A stretch of DNA of 64,000 nucleotides from Arabidopsis thaliana (GCF_000001735.4 NC_003075.7:17175001-17239000), one strand, 5' to 3'; shown: positions 40,128-51,507, counted from the first letter of the stretch. A program made the numbers and translations. Notes: generated by a model from the sequence alone, not told the origin.

Positions 40128-41475
40128 TCAGAGCTTCTTTCTTAGGACAACAACAAATGTGATGGGTCTTATGTCTTCCTTAGCTAACTCATCGTCAACC
40201 ATTCTACAATATGTATCAAAGAGCTTGTCAAGAATCTTTTCCCCAAAGTGTTGAACAAGCATTGATTCTTGAACTGCTCTTACCGTCTTTGCAACCGCCT
40301 TACCATAACTTATATCACCCTCGGTATTCCCTTTGTCCTTCTTCACTTCTAACATCTCTAACCTCTCTAATTCAAAAGACCCTTCTTTGTCCACTTCACC
40401 TTCTATCTCATCAGCACTCGGAGCGTAGAAGTGCATATCGTAAGAATCAAGCTTCTCTTCCTCAGTCTCTCCCTACAAGTAAAATGGAAATTAAGTTTCA
40501 TATTTTTTGCAAAAATCAGCAGACGTATCTATCTATAGTACCTGTGCAACAAGATCTGCTATGGATCTTGAGAGAAGTTCCCAAAAGAAAGAGTTTCCTC
40601 TATCGACATGATCAGGACCTTCTCTTCCGAGTATAATAAGCACCATTCTTCCTGCAGAAACCATCTCTTTTGATCTACACCGGAGGAAAATGGAGAAATC
40701 TTCCTTGAATTGACTGCAGTAAGCTTTGGAAACAGCTTCAGAGCTTAAGGAGCAGATACTAACACAACCTTTGTTTATGGACTTGCCTTGCTCGTCATAT
40801 AAAGCTGTAGGAACCTGCAAAGACCAATAGACACAACTCAGTATCTGTATACAAACATCTAAACGTATCTCTCTCTACATCAATATATTAACCTTGGAAA
40901 GCCAGTGTAAGCTATGAGAGGCATAGACAAAGTGGATGGTGTTTTCAGGGAAGAGTCTTCCATAAAATGACCCAGGGTAAGCTGCAATGAAAACTGAAGG
41001 GCAATCACCATTGTTGTTGTCTCTCTTGAGCTCTATGTGAAAGTCTGGTAATGACTTGAATATGAAGTTGAAATCATTTCCAGGGAGATCGTTAAGGAAG
41101 ATGCTGAATTCTGGTAAGGGCTGGATTGGGATCTCGCGGTGGTGAGCAACTTGGACGGTTTTGATGAAGTCTGTAATGGTGGAGAGAGTGTTTGGTCCTG
41201 AAGAACATCCTAGATCAGCTATTCCTAAACTCTTTGGTCTTGTCTCTTTGTAGAGTTGTTGAAGTGTCTCTAGTGTTATGTGCTTTGCCGTATCAGATGC
41301 TTTCTTCTACAAGATTAAAACAGGAAAAGTGGTTATAGAGAGTCAAAATTATGAACTAAGTGAAGATATGTGGGAAATCTCAAGAACCTACCTGGAGGGA
41401 AGAGTTTCTGGCATAACTAGTTTTTCCATCTCCTCCTGTCATGTAAAACTCTCTCTCCATATCCTTCTTATCCAT
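40128..41475 (-). CDS. SABATH-family S-adenosylmethionine-dependent carboxyl methyltransferase
   Basis: Methylates the carboxyl group of a small acid (the family includes salicylate, jasmonate, IAA and farnesoate methyltransferases). Exons as complement of 40128-40472, 40542-40814, 40893-41306 and 41392-41475 give 1116 nt, 371 aa, the usual family length and four-exon layout. The N-terminus has [16 protein letters not shown], where the Ser/Tyr/Asn bind cosubstrate. SAM motif I is [11 protein letters not shown], followed by [11 protein letters not shown] and [12 protein letters not shown]. The aromatic residues that set substrate choice cannot be read reliably by eye, so no substrate is named. 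Corresponds to At4g36470. Confidence 0.92.
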
Positions 41476-42039
41476 CACAATAACAATAAAAGTGAAGAAA
41501 TTTAGTATAATTTTGGGTTAGGGTTTGTTCTTTTGGTGTTAGAATTTGCTTTTCTTAAAGGAGAAATCTTTGGCCTGTCACTTCATTCTTCCATTACCCT
41601 ACCTTTTTTTTTGTGTGTTTACTTTTCCATCTATTTTCTTTCTTGAAAATACGATGTGGGATTCGTTCATCATTGGTCATGATTCAACGAAAATAAATTT
41701 TTCTTTGGTTGGATGAATTTAGTTTAAGGAGAAATGGCAGGTGTAGTCCAAAGTGACCAAAAATAGGAATAAACAAAGTAGAGGATAATGTTTCATGTAA
41801 ATATAAAGGATAAATTAGTCAAACAACATCATGATGGCTTCATGTAATGTTTGTACTTTCTTTACTCTGTTCTTGCTATCAGTGCTAGACTCTGTTCTTG
41901 CTTTGCGTGGTGGACTCTATTGCCATTTCTTGTTTAAGGACTTTTATTCGTTTAAACATAAACTAAATTTCATTAGAAAAATTACCCTTGCTAGAATCTA
42001 TTTGGTGATTTATATGAAAAATCGTGGAATAGAATATGG

Positions 42040-42310
42040 ATGATATTTTTAATTGTAATGTAAATGTTTCAAAACATACAAAAAAGTATAGGAAACTTTG
42101 GGAGATAGGAGGAAGAAGACTGATTGACTTTTGAAGGTAGAAAAAGCTATACAAGAATGAGTGATGATGATTGGTGTGTGTGTGTGTGTGACCACCATTT
42201 CCTTCTCTTTTTCTCTCTTTCTCCTTACCGTAAGGCTTTTTTAGTAATCTTCTTTCTCTCTCTGCCTTGCCTTCAAGATTTTAGTGGTGGTCATGAATGC
42301 TTGTTGCGTC
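42040..42310. repeat. Diverged tandem duplication, unit 1
   Basis: Shares with 42705-42945, in order: AAACTTTGGG, CAAGAATGAGTG, TGATGATTGGTGTGTG, TGACCACCATTT, TCCTTAC, TTTAGTGGTGGT and ATGAATGCTT. Similarity continues into a later TTGGGCCTCT...GCCCATAT block at 42563 and 42968. Confidence 0.8.
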
Positions 42311-42704
42311 ATAAGGGTAGTGTAAATGCTCTGTTAGGTGAGAGAGACTGTGTGTTGGTACTTGGTATGATAAGGTTTTTGTGGTTAGAGAGAGGGCCGA
42401 GGGGGACGCACGCGTGTCGCTTGAGGGATTAATGCAAAACCGTAACGTATCAATCTTTTTTCTTCATATAATCTCTTCTTCAACCATGATCGTCTCTCTC
42501 TTGTTGCTTACGTTTTGTTTTTTCAAGTGTGGTGAAAAGTTAATCACTTAAAAGTTAGTCATTGGGCCTCTAACAAAGCCCATATTTAAAACCTAAGACC
42601 GTTCCATTAAAATGACGTCGTATCTAAGCAACTAATTCGTGAGATGTAAATATGAATATGATATGATACTATGGTTGAACAGAATAGGAATAATATATGT
42701 ATAG

Positions 42705-42945
42705 TGTAATGTAAATGCTACAAAATATTACAGAAAAAGTAGGGGGAACTTTGGGGTCGAATATGATTACAAGAAGGTTAGAAAAAAGCTAAACAAGAAT
42801 GAGTGGTGATGATTGGTGTGTGTGACCACCATTTTCCTCTTTCTGTCTCTTCCTTACCTTTAGGCTTTAGTACTCTTTCTTTCTCTCTTTGCATTGTCCT
42901 TTAAGACTTTAGTGGTGGTGATGAATGCTTACTAGTGACTGTGTC
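42705..42945. repeat. Diverged tandem duplication, unit 2
   Basis: Second copy, offset about 630 bp at the left end and about 405 bp at the GGGCC block, so unit 1 carries extra sequence or unit 2 a deletion. No coding frame is conserved between the units, so a promoter or non-coding origin is likelier. Confidence 0.8.
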
Positions 42946-43597
42946 ACAGTGTGTGCTGTTGAAACATTGGGCCTCTAGGCCCATATCTAACACTTAAACG
43001 GCGTCGTATCGATGAACCAACACACAGATCTGGGCCCAGGATTCTACTGACGTATTACGAACATAGACAGATCCGCTCGTCTTCTTCTTTTACTTTTTTT
43101 TTTTTCTCTCTGAAATTGATTTTTTTTTTTTGCCGTCTGCGTTATCAAAAATCTCGAAAAAACGTTGAAAGTCAATCTTTTTGCATCGCCGAATTTGAAC
43201 AACACTCCTCGTGTGTTTGACACTCTTGTGGGCACGATACCTTCTGCTCCTTGTCCATTTTGCCACCCAAAATCCAATTGGGATCAGGTAACGTTCCTCG
43301 TTTATTTGTCGGATCTATTTGTAATCATATATACTTTCTTAATCTGTTCTCCGAGATTTCGATTTCTCGTTGCTCAGTGATCCGATGCCAGATCTTTCCT
43401 GATAGTTTTTTTTTGGGTCGAATTTGGATTCAAAATTGCCACTTTTTGTTGTGAATTTTGAAAATTTGTAATACTAATTGAAGATTGGGTTTTGTAGGTT
43501 TTCCCAAAGTTGAGCTAGCTTCTCTTATGCTCGATTCGTCGAGCAAATTAATACTATAGAAGAAAAAAGTACAGAGCTTTATTAAAGCAAATTAGCA

Positions 43598-46124
43598 ATG
43601 GCTTCGAATCTCGTGGAAATGTTTAATGCTGCTTTGAATTGGGTTACTATGATTCTGGAGAGTCCTTCAGCTAGAGTTGTCTTGTTTGGTGTCCCAATCC
43701 GAGGTATAGATTTGAAGAAACAACTTTAAGTGAACTTTGTCTGTCTATCCAAGTTTGTTGGTTATTTGAGATTACTAAAGATTTCAACTTTTTTGTTTTT
43801 GTTTTCGTTTTCCAGGGCACTTCTTTGTGGAAGGGTTGTTGGGTGTTGTCATTATCATTCTCCTCACTCGGAAGAGTTATAAACCTCCCAAGCGACCATT
43901 GACCGAGCAGGTTCTGTCTCAGATCCTTTCTTGATATTGGTTTGATAGATCACATAGGATTTGGTTCGTGGTGACATCTTTGATGTGTGGTATAGTTGAA
44001 ATGTATTGAGTTTTCGGGGTTTTTTATTACTCAGGAAATAGATGAGTTGTGTGATGAGTGGGTTCCTGAACCTCTTATACCGCCAATTACTGAAGACATG
44101 AAGCATGAGCCACCAGTTCTTGAAAGGTAACGTAGAAGACTTCTATGTAGTTCGTTGTATAGCCTTATTCTGTGTTATGCTTAAAGATTTTGTTGGGTCC
44201 ATACAGTGCTGCTGGACCGCATACAACAGTTAATGGAAAAGATGTGGTGAATTTTGCCTCAGCTAATTATCTTGGGCTCATTGGCCACGAGAAGTTGCTG
44301 GTAACGTGAAGCTACTTTGTTTTCAATACAATCTCTCTTCTGTTTGAATAGTTTTATTTAAGATTTGTCTTATGCCAGGAATCATGTACTTCTGCATTAG
44401 AAAAATATGGGGTCGGTTCTTGTGGGCCTCGTGGATTCTATGGTACAATTGGTAAGAAGACAATAATTTTCTAAATAGATACTTTGGTTCATCCATTGGC
44501 TCGCTTGGAAAGGGTTCTTACTGTTTGATTACTTCTCTTGACTAGATGTCCACCTTGACTGCGAAACCAGAATATCCAAATTTTTGGGTACTCCTGATTC
44601 AATCCTTTACTCTTATGGACTTTCCACAATGTTCAGCACAATTCCTTGTTTCTGTAAGAAAGGCGATGTCATTGTTGCGTAAGTACACAATTTCTTATAA
44701 CATCGTTCTACTTATTAGATTACGTTAGTAGAAATCCCAGGATTACATTGAACATCTTTGTTTGAAACTTTTTTATCTCGATATTAAACTCATTCTTGTC
44801 TTTTCTATTTTCTTAGTGATGAGGGTGTTCACTGGGGAATACAAAATGGACTTCAGCTTTCAAGAAGTACAATTGTGTACTTCAAGCACAATGACATGGA
44901 ATCCCTTCGAATTACCCTTGAGAAAATCATGACAAAGTACAAGCGCTCAAAGAACTTGAGGCGTTATATTGTAGCTGAAGCTGTATATCAAGTACCTGGC
45001 AGTTTTCTTTCTTCTCCTGCTTCCATATTTTGAAAATTCTCCCTGAACTGTGATGCTTACCCATTTGCCTTTGGGTATGTTAAAATCTACAGAATTCAGG
45101 TCAAATTGCGCCTCTGGATGAGATTGTAAAACTAAAAGAGAAGTATCGGTTTCGTGTTATATTGGATGAAAGCAACTCTTTTGGTGTGCTTGGCCGTTCT
45201 GGGAGAGGTCTTGCAGAGCATCATAGTGTCCCTGTAAGTATGATTGACACACATTTTAGTAGTGTTCTCATTTGCCAAACCTGATGCTAAAAATTTCACG
45301 GCGGTTTATCTTTAAACAGATTGAGAAGATAGATGTTGTGACTGCTGCAATGGGCCATGCATTAGCCACAGAAGGTGGATTTTGCACTGGGAATGCCCGC
45401 ATCATCGATTACCAGGTAAACATCGATCATGCTGATTAACTAATTACAAACAAAATTAAAAAACTACCGATAATAGAAACTTTTCTCTGGGACGCTCAAA
45501 TGCACAGAGACTTAGCAGTTCAGGATATGTGTTCTCTGCTTCTTTACCACCATACCTTGCAAGTGCTGCTATCACCGCCATTGATGTCATTGATCAAAAC
45601 CCTGATATGTTAGTTAAGCTGAAGCAAAATGTTGCTCTGTTATGGAAAGGTTTGATCTTCAAGTTTTAATCTAATCTAGCAACAATTAGAGTTTGATTTA
45701 GTTTGTTATCTTCCTCTAATTGAAAAAGAAATGCTGGGAACAACGCAGGATTGTCAGATATCAAGGGGATGTCATTAACAAGCAACCGGGAATCACCTAT
45801 TGTTTTCTTAAAATTAGAGAAATCTAGCGGTTCAGCTAAAGATGATTTGCTTCTACTTGAGAAAATGGCTGACCGTGTAAGTTCATTGTTTCTTTGCAAA
45901 ACCAAATCTAGACCCTGTCCCCGTTTCTTGACATGACTAGATGCATGCAGGCTCTGAAGGAAGACTCATTGTTGGTTGTGAGTTCTAAAAGATCATTTCT
46001 TGATAAATGCCGGTTACCTGTGGGAATCAAACTCTACGTCTCAGCGGGACATTCGGAATCCGATCTTCTTAAAGCGTCGGAGTCACTGAAGAGACTTGCT
46101 TCAGAGCTTCTACTCAAGTCCTGA
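43598..46124 (+). CDS. LCB1: Serine palmitoyltransferase subunit 1 (long-chain base 1)
   Basis: Subunit of the ER heterodimer that condenses serine and palmitoyl-CoA to 3-ketosphinganine, the first step of sphingolipid synthesis. Twelve coding exons: 43598-43703, 43816-43910, 44035-44126, 44207-44300, 44379-44451, 44546-44678, 44817-44991, 45093-45233, 45320-45415, 45508-45649, 45749-45876 and 45951-46124. Total 1449 nt, 482 aa. A transmembrane helix (about 40-58, [10 protein letters not shown]) precedes the PLP-fold aminotransferase domain. As in all LCB1 proteins the Schiff-base lysine is absent: the matching region reads [14 protein letters not shown]. Cys144 in [12 protein letters not shown] is the residue matching human SPTLC1 C133. 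Must pair with LCB2 for activity. Corresponds to At4g36480. Confidence 0.97.
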
Positions 46125-46554
46125 AACACCGAAACTCTTTTTTCTTCAAGAACAACAACACTGAAGGGAACTCTTTGAACACATCCGTGTGAGATAGTAG
46201 ACAACAGAATCCGCAGAGTCAGTAGCTTGAAGATGTTCATAGCAGATTCCTAAACTGGTTCTCCACTTTCAGTGATGGGCTTGTGGTTGATCTGAAGCTC
46301 AATTGACGAAGGAGGATTATCGAAGACAATGGCTTCTTGTTCTTACATTTATTTCATTTGATCATCTGAGTTCTTTTTTTTTTTTTCCTACTCATACCCT
46401 TCAATGATCAAGTAGCTTAGTGTTGTTGCCGAAATTCAAAAACTTTCAATTTATGGGAAACAAAAAAGTTCATGTGCTGACATCAGCCTCTTAAGGCTTT
46501 CTGAGTTTCTTGCGGTAAAAGAAAGTGTTTTTGCCTCTCTCAAATCTCAATAGT

Positions 46555-46614
46555 ATTGACACGTGTCAGTATAACACTCGTGCATAATTGACACGTGTCA
46601 GTATAACACTCGTG
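46555..46614. repeat. Tandem 28-bp repeat with palindromic G-box upstream of SFH12
   Basis: Two perfect copies (46555-46582 and 46587-46614) separated by 4 bp. Each carries the 10-bp palindrome GACACGTGTC followed by AGTATAACACTCGTG. The ACGTGTC core is the ABRE/G-box. They lie about 130-190 bp before the first upstream ATG of SFH12, so proximal promoter is the natural reading. Confidence 0.8.
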
Positions 46615-46742
46615 GGCGGTATAATGTGAACGAAAGAGCGAGGGACAGGTAATCTCTCTTCCTCTGTTTCTAAGTTTGTATAATTAGAACTGCATAACGA
46701 AAAACAAAAACAAAACAGTGACCAAAAAAAGAAGAAGAATCA

Positions 46743-47024
46743 ATGGTTGGGGAAAGAGAGAATATGAGGTGGAGCTTTACCTCGACGTTAATGGAGTTGA
46801 GAATCCAATGGAACGATTTTGAGAGATTTTCGGAGCAATCTCACTCTCCTTTTATCTTTCTCCTTCCTCTCATTTCCTCTTTGCAGAGGTAATTTATCTT
46901 TTAATTGTCTCTCTGTTTTGTTCTGTTTTCTTAACTTCATGTTCATCGTTATCGTTGTTCGAATTTGATTTGTAATTAGGGAATGTGAATTTCTTACAGG
47001 AATTTGGCAAAGGGCATTGGCTAA
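46743..47024 (+). other. Spliced upstream ORF in the SFH12 leader
   Basis: ATG at 46743 opens a frame through 46888, where an AGAG|GTAATT donor occurs. After the TTACAG acceptor (leader resumes at 47000) the frame continues to TAA at 47022-47024, giving 56 codons plus stop. The main ATG is 75 nt downstream at 47099. The peptide begins MVGERENMRW and is rich in aromatic and hydrophobic residues. The transcript is inferred, not shown. Confidence 0.5.
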
Positions 47025-47098
47025 AAATAATAAGACACTCGTTAGAGTGCTCGTCCCTCGTGCCCTTACCTGCCTAATTCCAACTATCTGGCAAAATC

Positions 47099-49808
47099 AT
47101 GACTTTGATCCAAGGTATAGTAAACAAAAATGAAGAGATTTTTTAGTTCTCTGTTTTGTTATCTTCTTGTTCTTGATGTTGTTTTGTGTTTAGATGCCGA
47201 GTTGAAACCAAGGATGGGTTCTTTTAAGAAGAGGAGCTCTTCTAAGAATTTGAGGTATTCAATGACAAAGAGAAGAAGAAGTAGCAAAGTGATGTCTGTG
47301 GAGATCATCGAAGATGTGCATGACGCAGAGGAGTTGAAAGCCGTTGATGCTTTTCGCCAATCGCTTATTCTCGATGAGCTACTCCCGGAGAAACACGATG
47401 ACTACCATATGATGCTTAGATTTTTGAAGGCTAGAAAATTTGATCTTGAGAAAACCAAACAGATGTGGACTGAAATGCTTAGATGGAGGAAAGAATTTGG
47501 TGCTGATACTGTCATGGAGGTATGATTATTATTCTAGAGGAACGTTTTGCAGATTTGAAAATGGTCTCTTTGAGTAGTACTAACATTCTCTTCTTTGGTT
47601 TTGTATATTTTTAAGGAGTTTGATTTCAAGGAAATTGATGAAGTGTTGAAATACTACCCTCAAGGACACCATGGAGTTGACAAGGAAGGACGACCTGTGT
47701 ACATTGAGAGGCTTGGTTTAGTAGATTCTACCAAGTTGATGCAAGTCACAACCATGGATAGGTATGTCAACTACCATGTTATGGAGTTTGAGAGGACCTT
47801 CAATGTTAAGTTCCCAGCGTGCTCTATCGCCGCGAAGAAGCACATTGATCAGAGCACAACTATTCTTGATGTCCAAGGAGTGGTATGTAAAAAACCTATG
47901 TGAGAAGACCTTCAATGCTTTTCCAGTATGTGACTAAACATGCCTTTCCTTGTTTTTGTTATAACAGGGACTGAAAAACTTCAACAAGGCTGCTAGAGAC
48001 TTGATTACTCGTCTTCAAAAGGTCGATGGTGACAACTATCCTGAGGTGTGATTTATATCTCTGCATGCTCAATTCTTTTCCACTGGTCTATGAACCAGTA
48101 GTTTAACTTTGTAACGACTTTGGATCAGACCTTGAACAGGATGTTTATCATCAATGCTGGCTCAGGATTCAGAATGTTGTGGAACACGGTTAAGTCCTTC
48201 CTTGACCCGAAGACTACAGCAAAAATCCATGCAAGTATTCAAAACCTTTTACTATTGAATCTTCTTCTGAATGATAATTAGTTTTCACAATTTAAGTAAT
48301 TATACTTTGTTTGAATACCAGGTTCTTGGCAACAAGTACCAAAGCAAGTTGCTTGAGATAATTGATGAAAGGTGAGCTATGCAAGACGATTAGCATACAA
48401 ATTAATCTATGTTATATATTATATAACATGAAACTGATTCTTATTAATTTGTGACCAGTGAACTTCCTGAGTTTCTTGGAGGTTCATGTACTTGTGCTGA
48501 CAATGGTGGCTGCATGCGCTCTGACAAAGGCCCATGGAAAAATCCAGAGATCATGAAGGTGAATGATTCTTAAGACAACTATAGTGACAGCAACATAAAT
48601 GACAAGAGTGAACTTGATTTTTCATTTTTTCTTACAGAGAGTTCACAATGGTGATCACAAATGCTCAAAAGGATCCCAAGCTGAAAACTCTGGAGAGAAG
48701 ACCATCCCTGAGGTCTTTGCTTACTTTGAGCTTATCTATATCTCTTGAATAGTTTCCTTTACCTGAATCTTGATCACTCCTTCCAATGCTAATTATATTC
48801 AATGATCTTCCAGGAAGATGACTCTACAACAGAGCCGGCTTCTGAAGAGGAAAAGGCTTCAAAAGAGGTCGAAATTGTAAGAATGGCCAACCTCTAAACT
48901 CTTGATATCAAGTTCGCTTTTAATACTTAATCGTTATTCGTTTCTCGAGACTCAGGTCCCGGCCGCTCACCCAGCTTGGAACATGCCAGAAGCTCACAAA
49001 TTTTCCCTCTCAAAGAGTAAGATGATGACTCTTGTGCATCTCTTTTTCTTGCAATATGGTTGTTGTATGTTAAAGCTAAGACATATGGAGCTTTAACGCT
49101 TCTTGTACTTTCTCTTCTAAGCAGAAGAAGTTTACGCCATTCAAGAGGCGTGCAACAACGCTACAACAGAAGGAGGGAGGTCACCTATTTTCACAGGGGT
49201 CATGGCTCTTGTGATGGGTGTTGTCACTATGATTAAAGTGACTAAAAACGTCCCAAGGAAACTAACCGAGTCAACCTTGTACTCGAGCCCCGTGTACTGC
49301 GATGATGCATCAATGAACAAGAGTGCGATGCAGTCAGAGAAAATGACTGTACCTGCAATCTCAGGGGAAGATTTCATGGCCATTATGAAACGAATGGCTG
49401 AGTTGGAACAGAAAGTGACCGTCTTAAGCGCGCAGCCAACAGTTATGCCTCCGGATAAGGAAGAGATGCTTAACGCTGCCATTAGCCGGTCCAATGTATT
49501 GGAGCAAGAGCTTGCTGCCACCAAGAAGGTACATACATTCTGAATCATTAAGATAAACTTCCTCCATTAAAGTTCTTTTTAATACTAATTTTCGTTACAA
49601 TGCAGGCTTTGGATGATTCTCTTGGTCGTCAGGAGGAGCTTGTGGCGTACATCGAGAAAAAGAAGAAGAAGAAGAAGCTGGTAAGTCTTTCTTTCATTAG
49701 ACTCTTGGAACTTGAGACACAAGCCATCAAGTCTTGTGCTTTTTTCACATAACCTCTATGACTGATCTTTTGTTCTGCTTGTTCTTGGAACAGTTCAACT
49801 ACTGGTGA
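47099..49808 (+). CDS. SFH12: Sec14-nodulin phosphatidylinositol transfer protein SFH12
   Basis: Phosphatidylinositol/phosphatidylcholine transfer protein of the COW1/SFH1 class, which couples lipid exchange to PI-kinase signalling. Exons 47099-47114, 47194-47519, 47616-47882, 47968-48045, 48129-48230, 48322-48371, 48459-48558, 48638-48712, 48814-48876, 48956-49016, 49125-49528, 49606-49680 and 49794-49808 total 1632 nt, 543 aa. First coding exon is 16 nt (MTLIQ). CRAL-TRIO N-terminal region about 60-115 ([12 protein letters not shown]), lipid-binding Sec14 domain about 140-300 ([25 protein letters not shown]). The nodulin-like C-terminus has a coiled coil and a basic [12 protein letters not shown] end that can bind PI(4,5)P2. 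Intron 48231-48321 begins GCAAGT (GC-AG). Corresponds to At4g36490. Confidence 0.95.
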
Positions 49809-50307
49809 GAGAAGAACCATGAAGCGAAGGCTTAGTGGTGGCTTTATTTGTTTGATTGTATCCAAAATATCTCTGACCAAAATCATCAAAGCCAAGCTTA
49901 TTGTAAAACCAATTTCTTGTGTTTCTTATTATTAAAGAATGGTGAAAAGAAAGAAAGTTTTGTTCTTTCTCTTGTGTATATTATCAAAATACCATGTACA
50001 TCAAATTGCAATTTTCTTTTGTAGTTTCCTACTAGTTTAACTCACAAGTATATAATCAGAAGCGGTGGTTTAGTAATTATCAAATAAACCCATGAGTGAA
50101 AAAAAGGAAACAACGCATAAGAGTTTTTTTAAAAAGGACCGTTACGTTGAACCCTAATCACATGTGGAAAAAGGAAACAACAGAAAAAAGGAAATCCCTA
50201 ACACATCATTAATGTTTATAAAATAGCCTCATCGTTTAAGTATCTTCGATCGATCATCACAAACAAAAACCTAGAGAAACAAGAAATACAGAGAGAGAGG
50301 GCTAATT
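49809..50307. other. Spacer: SFH12 3' region and left edge of the duplication mosaic
   Basis: SFH12 3' UTR to about 50000, then AT-rich DNA with no supported gene. An imperfect repeat, AAAAGGAAACAACxxA, occurs at 50102 and 50169. Confidence 0.55.
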
Positions 50308-50437
50308 GCTGTAACTTGTCTGGATGAACACAAAGTGTAGCTTTCCTGTAAGCTCGCTTCACGGCTGCTGAAGTTATGACTTCTGTTAACGGTAACGGTT
50401 GCCAACCGCTCTCGGAACAGAGGATCTGGTTTACAAA
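50308..50437 (-). pseudogene. Truncated copy of the auxilin-like J-domain exon
   Basis: Nearly identical to 55779-55908 in the auxilin-like gene. On the minus strand it encodes [21 protein letters not shown] and [15 protein letters not shown], including the HPD motif, and keeps the exon's acceptor side. It diverges right after DKLQQ and lacks the flanking exons. A few substitutions (for example GPES to CSES) are visible. It is too short to be functional and is a duplicated fragment. Confidence 0.85.
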
Positions 50438-50460
50438 CAATCAAATGTGAAAGATACTCT

Positions 50461-50880
50461 GTCTAGAAGAAACTGATTTGGTTCTGATTTTGTTTAATTT
50501 CCTACACCATTGCAGACCCAAATCTTGAATTGCCCTCTTGGTTCTTGTATACCAAACCAATTTTACTACTTTCAAATCCAAATACAATCAACTTGAGTAA
50601 ATAAAACATTGAATCTAATTCGGTAGAGAAATCTTCTCTTGACATTCGAAAACCTAATTCTCTAACCGGGGAAGACCAAAGATGGAAACTTTCTGGGAAA
50701 CTAAAGATGACGTCATAATTCGACGGGTAAAGCTGATTTCTTTATTTCTAGGGTTTTTGGAAATTTCCGATTGATGGAAAGTTTCCCTTAAGCTCCACGT
50801 AACCAACGGAGATAAGCTATTGAGATTTTTCTACTAAACGGCATCGTTTCAGCTGGACTACCAAGTTTGACTGTTGACTT
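50461..50880. repeat. Inverted segmental duplication, copy B left block
   Basis: Reverse complement of about 39640-40040. Shared: CCTACACCATTGCAGACC-like start, TACTCAAGTTGATTGTAT (inverted), GATGACGTCAT core, TTTCCCTTAAGCTCCACGTAA and AACGGCATCGTTTC. Confidence 0.75.
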
Positions 50881-51138
50881 TTTTTTTTAATTTCGACTCG
50901 TCTAAGACATTGCTTTCAAACTCAAAATCATTTCCAATCAAAATGTGCTCAAAAGCATACAATTTTGTTTCCAATACTTGTAATATGCTTATAAAACATA
51001 ACAATATTGGATCGTTGAAATATATATACAAATAATATCATCACAAATTGAAGAAGATTTGAACTAAACAAATAAAAGAAAACTTTCATCACCCTCTCTC
51101 TTTCTTGATTATTTGTTTTAACAAATTCATATATCGAT

Positions 51139-51507
51139 CTACTTGTAATAGATAACAGGCGCATTAGCTCTGGCATCCCACATACCACCTTCCTTTAAAT
51201 ACTCAAGATACCTAGAAAACTCAGGCTTCGTCGTCGTCGACTTCTTCTTCTTTCCGTAGAAAAGACTAAAGATTGGGTGACTAAATTTGCCTGTTGGTTT
51301 GACTTTCTTTGATTTCTGACGAGGAAGCTCCTCAAGAATGGTCGGAACACCACCAGCTCCAAGCTTTATAGATGGTGCGTAGTAAGGAACACTCGTCGAT
51401 CTCCTTAGCTTTGCTCCGAGTAAACTGAAAGTTGAATCATCACTCACTCTCTCGTATCCTCCACGACGGCTTCTTGTCCTCGTGCTCAAGCTTCTTAGCA
51501 TTTGCAT
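51139..51507 (-). CDS. Small basic protein of unknown function
   Basis: Intronless 122-aa frame starting MQMLRSLSTRTRSRRGGYE and ending ARANAPVIYYK; a second in-frame ATG (51501) would give 120 aa. Lys/Arg/Ser-rich, no signal peptide or membrane segment. Conserved-looking strings are RRSTSVPYYAPSIKLGAGGVP and SRYLEYLKEGGMWD, a pattern seen in plant proteins of unknown role. A coherent composition, a plausible TATA region upstream and an isolated position between two duplicated blocks support a real gene, probably At4g36500. Function not known from sequence. Confidence 0.78.
   Translation of the reverse strand: MQMLRSLSTRTRSRRGGYERVSDDSTFSLLGAKLRRSTSVPYYAPSIKLGAGGVPTILEELPRQKSKKVKPTGKFSHPIFSLFYGKKKKSTTTKPEFSRYLEYLKEGGMWDARANAPVIYYK

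Larger units (their letters stand above)
41476..43597. other. Divergent spacer: SABATH promoter, tandem-duplicated DNA, LCB1 leader
   Basis: Between divergent genes. Holds the 42040-43020 tandem duplication. The LCB1 5' untranslated exon ends at 43287 (GGATCAG|GTAACG), with the acceptor TTTGTAG at 43497 and the leader resuming at 43498. TGGGCC/GGCCCA motifs at 42970-42985 and 43031-43038 suggest housekeeping expression of LCB1. Confidence 0.6.

Noticed and set aside
47130-47193. ATG at 47130 ([13 protein letters not shown]) as the SFH12 start
   Set aside because: It lies in the intron between the 16-nt first coding exon (MTLIQ) and exon 2; splicing gives the known 543-aa product, whereas this start would add an unrelated hydrophobic leader.
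49141-49548. 135-codon minus-strand ORF
   Set aside because: Antisense to SFH12 exon 49125-49528, which has splice borders, family motifs and the correct protein length.
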